In this document: piece by piece, positions 8,202 to 13,477 of the stretch | Layout: every line of letters begins with the position of its first letter | Numbering within the stretch: position 1 is the first letter of the stretch | DNA from: Acidimicrobiaceae bacterium | Lineage (GTDB): Bacteria; Actinomycetota; Acidimicrobiia; Acidimicrobiales; RAAP-2 | Direction of reading: 5' to 3' | Assembly (NCBI GenBank): GCA_003164275.1 | Contig: PLSY01000337.1 | Span: 7,113-20,589, forward strand | Length of the DNA stretch: 13,477 bases | The notes under the pieces: generated by a model | Databases searched by the model: none | Told to the model about the DNA's origin: nothing | The model's input: the letters and a program-made list of their open reading frames with translations, nothing else | Program-made: the position numbers and the translations under genes

Positions 8202-8678
8202 ATGGACCGGATTGGTGTCGTCGATACGATGTTTGCCCGCTACGACATGGGAGCGGAGGCCATCGACGAGTTCGAGCACTGCCCGGGCTTCGGCTCCACG
8301 TTCGAGGTGGTCCGGCGCACGGTGCCCGGCTTCAAGGACCTGGCCGTCGAGTGCAAGCGCCTGATCGAGAACGACGGATGTCTGATCGTGGTAGCCCTTG
8401 GCATGCCGGGCAAGGCGGACATCGACCAGGTCTGCGCCCACGAGGCGTCCCAGGGCCTCATGCAGGCCCAGCTGATGACCTCCACCCACATCCTCGAAGT
8501 CTTCGTCCACGAGAACGAGGAAGAAGAGCCGGCCCGGCTAGCCGAGGTGTGCGTGACCCGGGCCCGCAAGCACGCCCGCAATGCGTACTGGATGATCTAC
8601 GAGCCTGCCCAACTCGTGCGCCAAGCCGGGCGGGGCGTGCGTCAAGGATACGCCGACGCCGGACCCATCGCCGTGTGA
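8202..8678 (+). CDS. Archaeal-type riboflavin synthase (lumazine-synthase-like family)
   Basis: The 158-residue product resembles the archaeal riboflavin synthase (RibC, MJ1184 type, about 156 residues) almost end to end, not the bacterial RibE with its duplicated barrel. Visible blocks shared with the archaeal enzymes are IGVVDTMFARYDMG, RRTVPGFKDLAVECK, GCLIVVALGMPGKAD, CAHEASQGLMQAQLM, HILEVFVHENEEE and a closing GVRQGYADAGP. The enzyme dismutates two 6,7-dimethyl-8-ribityllumazine molecules into riboflavin and the ribitylamino-pyrimidinedione; it is related to lumazine synthase (RibH), which is the main alternative call, but the CAHEAS and GLRQG-type blocks favour riboflavin synthase. The frame is open back to 8109, yet homology begins at ATG 8202, where the leaderless -10 also points. 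It is divergent from bioA and 70 nt before the acyl-CoA synthetase. Codon usage looks like its neighbours. Confidence 0.9.
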   Translation: MDRIGVVDTMFARYDMGAEAIDEFEHCPGFGSTFEVVRRTVPGFKDLAVECKRLIENDGCLIVVALGMPGKADIDQVCAHEASQGLMQAQLMTSTHILEVFVHENEEEEPARLAEVCVTRARKHARNAYWMIYEPAQLVRQAGRGVRQGYADAGPIAV

Positions 8679-8736
8679 GCGACGACCCAGGCCACCGCCC
8701 AAGGCGCGTGCGGCAAGGCGAGGACCGGCAGTGGAT

Positions 8737-8742
8737 GAGGAG
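8737..8742 (+). promoter_or_regulatory. Shine-Dalgarno of the acyl-CoA synthetase gene
   Basis: GAGGAG, then TAGGCC (6 nt) and ATG 8749. This leadered start, after a 70-nt gap, fits cotranscription with the riboflavin synthase gene, since I see no separate -10 box or terminator in 8679-8748. Confidence 0.7.
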
Positions 8743-8748
8743 TAGGCC

Positions 8749-10392
8749 ATGAGCGGGTGGAACTTCGCCGACGTGTGGGAGACGGTGGCCGACACACTGC
8801 CGGGCGCTCCTGCGCTCACCCACGGTCGGTCGACCTTGAGCTGGTCGGAGTTGGACCGTCGGGCCGACAACGTGGCCAGGTACCTCCTCGAATCCGACGT
8901 GACCCATCGGACCAAGGTCTCCCTCTACCTCTACAACTGTTCGGAGTATCTCGAGGCCACGTTCGCCTGCCTCAAGATCGGCCTTGTTCCGATAAACACC
9001 AACTACCGCTACGGCGACGACGAGCTGAGCTACCTGTGGGCGAACGCCGACGCCATCGCCGTCGTCTTCCACGGGGCGTTCGCCGATCGCATCGAGGGCA
9101 TCCGTCACCGCATATCCGGCGTCCGACTGTGGCTGTGGGTCGACGACGGCTCGGGACCCTGCCCGGACTGGGCCGTCGCCTATGAGTCGCTCGCCTCGGC
9201 GGAGGGGCCGGCCGATCATGAGCGCGCCAGGGCCCCTTGGGGACGAGGGCCCGACGATCTCTACATGCTCTACACAGGAGGCACCACGGGCATGCCGAAA
9301 GGGGTGATGTGGCGCCAGGACGACCTCTTCGTCAGGCTGAACGGCGCGGGGTTCCGCCACTACCCGATCGACGGTGGACCCGATGACGTCCGCGCCGAGC
9401 TCGAGCGGGGAGGCGCCGGGATGACGCTCTTGCCGGCGTGCCCCCTCATGCACGGCACCGGCGGCTTCACCGCCCTCGAGCTCTTGAGCGAAGGTGGCCG
9501 TCTGGTGACCCTCACATCCCGCCAGTTCGACCCGGTCGAGCTCTTGGACACCGTGGAGAGCGAGTCGGTCAACGGGTTGATCATCGTGGGCGACGCCTTC
9601 GCCCAGCCCATCCTGGCCAATCTGGACGCCAACCCCGGTCGCTGGGACCTGTCGAGCCTCGTCGGCATCCTCTCGTCGGGGGTGATGTGGAGTGAGGAGA
9701 CCAAAGCCGGTCTCCTCCGGCACCACCCCGGCATGCTCCTGATCGACGCCTTCTCATCGTCGGAGGCCATCGGCATGGGCAGCTCGGTCTCGTCGGGCGA
9801 CTCGGCGGCCGACACGGCCACCTTCACCCTCGGGCCCGAGGTGCGGGTCATCGATGCCAACGGCCATGACGTCGTGCCCGGTTGGGGCCAGAGCGGCGTG
9901 CTTGCCCTCGGCGGGCGGATCCCCCTCGGCTACTACAAGGACGAGGCCCAGACGGCGGCCACCTTCCCGACCATTGACGGCGTTCGCTACTCGGTGCCCG
10001 GCGACTACGCCGAGGTCGACGAGGACGGATCCATCCGTCTGCTCGGTCGGGGCTCGGTGAGCATCAACACGGGTGGAGAGAAGGTCTACCCAGAAGAGGT
10101 CGAAGAGGTGATCAAGGCCATCGAGGGCGTGGCCGATGCCGTGGTCGTCGGCATTCCGAACGAGCGCTTCGGCGAGGAGATCGTGGCCGTCGTCGAGCTG
10201 CAGCCCGGTGCCTCCGAGGAATCGGTAAGGCCCGAGGACGTTATCGACCATGTGAAGGCCAAACTGGCGAGCTTCAAGGCGCCCCGTCAGGTCCGGTTCG
10301 TACCGACCATCGGGCGTTCACCGGCCGGAAAGGTCGACTACGCCCGCATCAAGGGCGAGGCCACGGAGTGGGCGGTGGCCCGGGTGGCCTGA
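8749..10392 (+). CDS. Acyl-CoA synthetase (FadD19-like, ANL superfamily)
   Basis: A 547-residue adenylate-forming ligase that activates a carboxylic acid as acyl-AMP and transfers it to CoA. Motifs run in the usual order: the AMP/phosphate loop YTGGTTGMPKG (175-185), DAFSSSEA (333-340; canonical form is aromatic-G-S/T-T/S-E, here Phe-Ser-Ser-Ser-Glu), the ribose-binding Asp in GDYAEV (D419), the hinge block GRGSVSINTGGEKVYPEEVE (433 onward, K445), and the C-terminal catalytic lysine in PAGKVDY (K528). The MLYTGGTTGMPKGVMWRQDD and RGSVSINTGGEKVYPEEVEE wording resembles mycobacterial FadD19/FadD17, which act on sterol side-chain or long-chain acids; the substrate here is unknown, since no beta-oxidation or sterol genes lie nearby. 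Length and termini are complete. Its stop is 5 nt from the convergent nucleotidylyltransferase stop. Confidence 0.93.
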   Translation: MSGWNFADVWETVADTLPGAPALTHGRSTLSWSELDRRADNVARYLLESDVTHRTKVSLYLYNCSEYLEATFACLKIGLVPINTNYRYGDDELSYLWANADAIAVVFHGAFADRIEGIRHRISGVRLWLWVDDGSGPCPDWAVAYESLASAEGPADHERARAPWGRGPDDLYMLYTGGTTGMPKGVMWRQDDLFVRLNGAGFRHYPIDGGPDDVRAELERGGAGMTLLPACPLMHGTGGFTALELLSEGGRLVTLTSRQFDPVELLDTVESESVNGLIIVGDAFAQPILANLDANPGRWDLSSLVGILSSGVMWSEETKAGLLRHHPGMLLIDAFSSSEAIGMGSSVSSGDSAADTATFTLGPEVRVIDANGHDVVPGWGQSGVLALGGRIPLGYYKDEAQTAATFPTIDGVRYSVPGDYAEVDEDGSIRLLGRGSVSINTGGEKVYPEEVEEVIKAIEGVADAVVVGIPNERFGEEIVAVVELQPGASEESVRPEDVIDHVKAKLASFKAPRQVRFVPTIGRSPAGKVDYARIKGEATEWAVARVA

Positions 10393-10397
10393 TGCGG
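10393..10397. other. Convergent gene junction, 5-nt gap
   Basis: The acyl-CoA synthetase TGA (10390-10392) and the minus-strand TGA of the nucleotidylyltransferase (10400-10398) are separated by TGCGG only. As at the two other convergent junctions in the window, no terminator fits between the genes. Confidence 0.85.
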
Positions 10398-11141
10398 TCA
10401 GCCCTTGTTCGCCCCGTGGGTCCGGACGAAGTCGTTGACCGAGTAGTACGCGTCGATGGACTCCCCGGCGTCTCCCCAGAATCCGTCGAGGATGTCGTAG
10501 GCCATGGTCCCCTCGCTGATGTAGTGGTTGTTGACGTCGGTGATCTCGAGCTCTCCGCGGCCTGACGGTACGAGGGTGGGGATCACGTCGAACACATCGG
10601 CGTCATAGCAGTAGATACCGGTGACGCCGAACTTCGAGTCCGGTTGCTCCGGCTTCTCAACGATGCCGATGATCCGACCCTGCTCGTCGAAGGTCGGGAC
10701 CCCGAGGTGGCGGAGGTGCTCGTCCTCCTCCACCGGGGTGAGGAGGATCCGGGCCCCGTTCGGATTCGACCGGAAGGCATCAACCATGGGCTTGATCGAG
10801 CGTTCCACGATATTGTCCGCCAGCATCACGAGGACCGGGTCTCCGTCGACGAAGCGAGCCGCCAGTCCGAGCGCCTCGGCGATGCCGCCCGGCTTCTCCT
10901 GGTACCCGTAGCTGAGCCGATCGATACCAAACTCATGGCCGTTGCCGAGCAACCGGAGGAACTCGCCAGCGTGGGTGCCCCCCGTAACCAACATGATCTC
11001 GGTGATCTCGGCGTTGACCAGCGCCTCGATGCCCCAGTTGATCATCGGCCGGTCGTAGATGGGCAGCAGGTGCTTGTTGGTGATGCGAGTCAGCGGATGC
11101 AGTCGCGAGCCGGTGCCCCCGGCGAGGATGACGCCCTTCAT
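10398..11141 (-). CDS. Glucose-1-phosphate thymidylyltransferase-like nucleotidyltransferase (short RmlA type)
   Basis: A 247-residue NTP-transferase that would join a sugar-1-phosphate to dTTP (or another NTP), giving the NDP-sugar for cell-surface glycans. It starts with the nucleotide-binding signature MKGVILAGGTGSRLHPLT followed by NKHLLPIYDRPMI, and contains QEKPGGIAEAL, LADNIVE (canonical LGDN), VEKPEQPDSKFGVTGIYCYD, GRGELEITDVNNHYI and WGDAGESIDAYYS. These are RmlA/RfbA motifs, but the protein lacks the roughly 45 C-terminal residues of E. coli RmlA (about 293), matching the short form of actinobacteria and archaea. No other rml or glycosyltransferase genes are nearby, so sugar and nucleotide are inferred. 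ATG 11141 starts the signature and is preceded by a leaderless-type -10 box, suggesting a gene with its own promoter. Confidence 0.9.
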   Translation of the reverse strand: MKGVILAGGTGSRLHPLTRITNKHLLPIYDRPMINWGIEALVNAEITEIMLVTGGTHAGEFLRLLGNGHEFGIDRLSYGYQEKPGGIAEALGLAARFVDGDPVLVMLADNIVERSIKPMVDAFRSNPNGARILLTPVEEDEHLRHLGVPTFDEQGRIIGIVEKPEQPDSKFGVTGIYCYDADVFDVIPTLVPSGRGELEITDVNNHYISEGTMAYDILDGFWGDAGESIDAYYSVNDFVRTHGANKG

Positions 11142-11148
11142 CTGCCCG

Positions 11149-11154
11149 AGCCTA
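11149..11154 (-). promoter_or_regulatory. Putative leaderless promoter -10 box (TAGGCT) of the nucleotidylyltransferase gene
   Basis: TAGGCT on the minus strand, then exactly 7 nt (CGGGCAG) and ATG 11141. It has the same geometry as the boxes before 3473 and 8202. No Shine-Dalgarno is present before this ATG. Confidence 0.5.
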
Positions 11155-11206
11155 GACCTACCTGCCGATCACCACGCTCCGAGGACCGCCGCCGCACCCC
11201 GACAGA

Positions 11207-12052
11207 TCAGGTCGTGGCGGTGGCGTTGGCCAGCACGGCGTCGGAAAACACCGGCCACGCCCTCGCCGCCCAGGGGCCGAAGGGCCGGTCGGCCAGCGCC
11301 GCGCAGACCACTCCGGCGGACGGGTCGACCCACAGGAACGACCCACTCTGGCCGAAGTGCCCGAAGGTCTCGGCCGAGTTGGCCGTTCCCGTCCAGTGGG
11401 GTCGCTTGTCCCCCCGCAACTCACAGCCGAGGCCCCAGTCGCAAGGGTCGAAGCGCTGATAGCCGGGCAGGACGCCGGCCAGTCCGGGGAACTGGACCGA
11501 GACCGCTTGGCGGTGGGTGCCCGGGCTGATCAACGTCGGGCACGACCACTCCCGGGCCAGCGCCAGCAGGTCGTCGATGGGCCCGGACAGACCGGCAGCG
11601 GCCGCACCGGCGCTGATGCCCTCATCGACGATGGTCCCATCCATTCCGAGGGGCCCGAGGACCCCGGCCCGCAGATAGTCGGCGAACGACATGCCGGCGT
11701 GCTCGGCGATCGTCTCGGCCAGTTGTCGGTAGCCGGCATTGGAGTAGATCCGTACGGTTGCCGGCGGCACCGACGCCAGGCCGTCGTCGGGCCCGAGGCC
11801 CGAGGCATGGGCGAGCAGGTGTCGGATGGTGGAGCCGGGAGGTCCGGCGGGGGTATCCAAGGAGATGGTCCCCTCCTCCACTGCCACCAGGACGGCCAAC
11901 GCCGAAGCCAACTTGGTGACCGACGCCCATGCGAAGGAGAGCCGAGAGCCGAGGACCACTGCCGTGGCGCCGGTGCACGGGGCGATCGCAGCCGTGGCAA
12001 CGGCGGCCGATCCTACCGGCCACCTGGCCATCAGCTCTTCGAGATCTGGCAA
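11207..12052 (-). CDS. Serine hydrolase of the beta-lactamase (class C/esterase) family
   Basis: A 281-residue protein of the beta-lactamase/D-Ala-D-Ala-carboxypeptidase/esterase fold (PF00144 type). The nucleophile motif is S44-V-T-K47, the second motif Y103-S-N105 within IYSNAGYRQLAE, and HFGQSG (232-237) takes the place of the KTG triad on the last strand. HLLAHASGL (78-86) and LGPLGMDGT are family signatures. It is shorter than secreted class C enzymes (about 360) and has no signal peptide or lipobox, so it is likely cytoplasmic; esterase, amidase or peptidase activity is possible and the substrate is unknown. TTG 12052 is chosen because family-like sequence (LEELMARWPVGSAA) spans the first ATG (12031); no Shine-Dalgarno is seen for either. 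It lies 43 nt after ftsX on the same strand, so it may be cotranscribed with ftsEX. Confidence 0.85.
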   Translation of the reverse strand: MPDLEELMARWPVGSAAVATAAIAPCTGATAVVLGSRLSFAWASVTKLASALAVLVAVEEGTISLDTPAGPPGSTIRHLLAHASGLGPDDGLASVPPATVRIYSNAGYRQLAETIAEHAGMSFADYLRAGVLGPLGMDGTIVDEGISAGAAAAGLSGPIDDLLALAREWSCPTLISPGTHRQAVSVQFPGLAGVLPGYQRFDPCDWGLGCELRGDKRPHWTGTANSAETFGHFGQSGSFLWVDPSAGVVCAALADRPFGPWAARAWPVFSDAVLANATATT

Positions 12053-12095
12053 TCGGGCGGGCGAGACGGAGTGGACGGCCGGATCCAGCGACAGG

Positions 12096-12986
12096 TCAGA
12101 CGTCTAGGAACCGGCGCACGGCAAAGGCCGAGCCGACCACCCCGACCACGATCCCGACCAGGGCCACGAGGATGCACGTACCGGCCACCTCCCACCCTCC
12201 GAGGGACATCTGGGCGATGATGCTGCCCTGGTTCTGTGGAGTCTTGGCCACGTCGAGGCCGATGCCCCAATAGAGGGCGAGCACCACGACCACGGCCACC
12301 ACGGCGCCGAGCAGTCCTTGGATCAGCCCCTCGGCCATGAACGGCAATCGGATGAACCAGTTCGTGGCGCCGACCAGCTTCATGACCGAGACCTCGCGCC
12401 GCCGAGCGAAGATGGCCATGCGGATCGTGTTCAAGATGAGCACCGAGGCTGAGAGCAGCAGCACCACGGCCACCGACAAGAAGACCCACTGCAGGATGCG
12501 GATGACGCTCTGCATGGTCTTGATCTGCTGGCCAGGGTATTTCACGTCGTAGACCCCGGGTTTGCCGTGGAACTCCTGATAGACCGCCGAGGCCTGCGAT
12601 GGGTCGTTCAGTGTGCACCGGTACGACGACGGATAGTCGGAGAGCTTGGTGGCGGCGAACTCGTCAGCCGGCTCGAGCACTTTGGCCTCGTTGTAGTCGT
12701 AGGCCTGGGACCGGTTGATGCATGACTTCACGTACGGCGACTGCTTAAGCTGATTGCCGATTGAGGCCGACAGTGCCGGAGACGCCGTCGGGTTTACCCA
12801 CACGATGGCCGTGACCCCGTTCTGCCACTGCACGGTGGCCTTGGACGCGCCCTGCTTCAGGAGCAGCGACGACCCGACCAGGGCCAGCGACACGGCGACG
12901 GTCAGGATGGCGGCCACGGTCATCAGGCGGTTTCGCCACAGGTTGGTGGCCGCCTCGCGGGAGACGTAGCGAGCTGAGACCGGCAT
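12096..12986 (-). CDS. ftsX: Cell division protein FtsX
   Basis: Membrane subunit of the FtsEX ABC complex, which transmits ATP hydrolysis by FtsE to extracellular peptidoglycan hydrolases at the septum. The 296-residue protein has the FtsX topology: a cytoplasmic N-terminus (RYVSREAATNLWRNR), TM1 about 21-43, an extracytoplasmic domain about 45-160, then TM2 (162-186), a cytoplasmic loop with the family block RRREVSVMKLVGATNWFIRLPF, TM3 (about 220-240) and TM4 (266-290). Length matches actinobacterial FtsX. The extracytoplasmic domain carries two cysteines, C89 and C124, that could form a disulfide. ATG 12986 overlaps the ftsE stop by one base in the string TGATG, the usual sign of translational coupling. 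The following gene is a serine hydrolase; smpB or a NlpC/P60 peptidase gene is not seen in the window. Confidence 0.95.
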   Translation of the reverse strand: MPVSARYVSREAATNLWRNRLMTVAAILTVAVSLALVGSSLLLKQGASKATVQWQNGVTAIVWVNPTASPALSASIGNQLKQSPYVKSCINRSQAYDYNEAKVLEPADEFAATKLSDYPSSYRCTLNDPSQASAVYQEFHGKPGVYDVKYPGQQIKTMQSVIRILQWVFLSVAVVLLLSASVLILNTIRMAIFARRREVSVMKLVGATNWFIRLPFMAEGLIQGLLGAVVAVVVVLALYWGIGLDVAKTPQNQGSIIAQMSLGGWEVAGTCILVALVGIVVGVVGSAFAVRRFLDV

Positions 12987-13477
12987 CAGGCCCGGGTGGC
13001 GTAGTTGTCTGGGAGCTCGGCCGGCGCCTGCTCGACTGCCGTACCGGTCGGCGAGCCAGCGCCTGCGGCGGCCGTGGCGCTGTCGATGCCGTAGACACCG
13101 TGGGCCTGGTCGCGTACGAGGACGCCCCGGTCGAGTTCGATGACCCTCCGGCGCATCTGGTCGACCATGCCGGCGTCGTGGGTGGCGATGATCACGGTGG
13201 TGCCCGTGCGGTTGATGCGGTCGAGGAGGCGCATGATGCCGAGGCTCGTCGTCGGATCGAGGTTCCCGGTGGGTTCGTCGGCCAACAGGATCAACGGTCG
13301 GTTCACGAAGGCTCGGGCCACAGCCACCCGCTGCTGCTCACCGCCGGAGAGCTCATGAGGCAGGTTCCCACTCTTTTTCGTCAGACCCACGAGGTCGAGC
13401 ACCTGGGGTACCTGGGCGGCGATGACGTGCTTCGGTCGGCCGATCACCTCGAGGGCGAAGGCCACGTTCTCGAACAC
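12986..13477 (-). CDS. ftsE: Cell division ATP-binding protein FtsE, C-terminal part (5' end outside window)
   Basis: Only the last 163 residues are in the window; the frame runs off the right edge, so the Walker A motif and Q-loop are not visible. The visible part begins [13 protein letters not shown], as in FtsE after the Q-loop, and includes the signature [14 protein letters not shown] (43-56), Walker B and D-loop [12 protein letters not shown] (64-75, with the catalytic Glu) and the H-loop His in IIATHD (H100). FtsE powers FtsX in the divisome. The usual actinobacterial ending VRDxAxGVYG is followed by about 33 further residues rich in Ala, Gly, Thr and Pro, a longer tail than I recall for M. 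tuberculosis FtsE (229 residues). The GTG at 13477-13475 is an internal valine codon, not the start. The stop overlaps the ftsX start. Confidence 0.95.
   Translation of the reverse strand: MFENVAFALEVIGRPKHVIAAQVPQVLDLVGLTKKSGNLPHELSGGEQQRVAVARAFVNRPLILLADEPTGNLDPTTSLGIMRLLDRINRTGTTVIIATHDAGMVDQMRRRVIELDRGVLVRDQAHGVYGIDSATAAAGAGSPTGTAVEQAPAELPDNYATRA

Noticed and set aside
8080..8203. Small minus-strand frame (from an ATG near 8190) as a leader peptide for the biotin operon
   Set aside because: It continues out of frame through bioA, has no ribosome site or attenuator-like structure, and shows no codon run related to biotin.
8679..8748. FMN riboswitch or terminator after the riboflavin synthase gene
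   Set aside because: The 70-nt gap is too short for an RFN element and shows no stem-loop with a T-tract; no RFN-like conserved segments are seen upstream of 8202 either.
8458..9726. 422-codon minus-strand open frame opposite the riboflavin synthase and acyl-CoA synthetase genes
   Set aside because: It spans two real genes with complete motifs, and its product is low-complexity Gly/Arg/Val-rich sequence with no family resemblance.
11357..12220. 287-codon plus-strand open frame opposite the serine hydrolase and ftsX
   Set aside because: The minus-strand genes carry SxxK/YxN and FtsX motifs; the plus frame is an Arg/Gly/Gln-rich shadow.

Overview
The window is 13.5 kb of GC-rich, tightly packed bacterial chromosome. 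Gene content points to an actinobacterium, probably Acidimicrobiia-like: an F420-type PPOX-fold oxidoreductase, an SCO6745-family protein, a FadD19-like acyl-CoA synthetase, an Rv1473-like ABC-F protein, an actinobacterial-style FtsEX pair, GTG/TTG starts, and several genes whose ATG lies 5-7 nt after a TANNNT -10 box (leaderless style). The lineage is inferred from recalled family resemblance; no database search was possible. I see no tRNA, rRNA, CRISPR array, insertion sequence or prophage. No gap between genes exceeds about 110 nt.

Layout. 1-369 (+): 3' end of a DUF2867-type gene. 476-2074 (+): ABC-F ATPase. 2080-3364 (-): two-gene NfeD/SPFH membrane-scaffold operon (the small NfeD gene is promoter-proximal). 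3473-3865 (+): putative F420 oxidoreductase. 3934-4815 (+): SCO6745-family protein. 4816-8097 (-): biotin operon bioA-bioF-bioD with overlapping genes. 8202-8678 (+): archaeal-type riboflavin synthase, divergent from bioA. 8749-10392 (+): acyl-CoA synthetase. 10398-11141 (-): short sugar-1-phosphate nucleotidylyltransferase. 11207-12052 (-): beta-lactamase-fold serine hydrolase. 12096-13477 (-): ftsX and the 3' part of ftsE.

Functional groups. BioF, BioA and BioD are the three consecutive enzymes from pimeloyl thioester to dethiobiotin; bioB is not in the window. Riboflavin synthase makes the flavin ring by the archaeal (lumazine-synthase-like) enzyme instead of the usual bacterial RibE, and is the most unusual gene here. 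NfeD and the stomatin-like protein form the conserved membrane-microdomain pair. FtsE/FtsX form the divisome ABC complex; the gene after them is a serine hydrolase, not a recognisable NlpC/P60 peptidase.

Architecture. Three convergent gene pairs end within 0-5 nt of each other, leaving no room for a conventional terminator. Translation signals are of two kinds: clear Shine-Dalgarno starts (SPFH protein, acyl-CoA synthetase, bioF) and apparent leaderless starts (F420 enzyme, SCO6745 protein, riboflavin synthase, nucleotidylyltransferase). I did not find a defence system or other clearly new multi-gene system. The best leads are the archaeal-type riboflavin synthase, the leaderless promoter architecture, the 11-residue repeats in the SPFH protein and its 68-residue NfeD partner.
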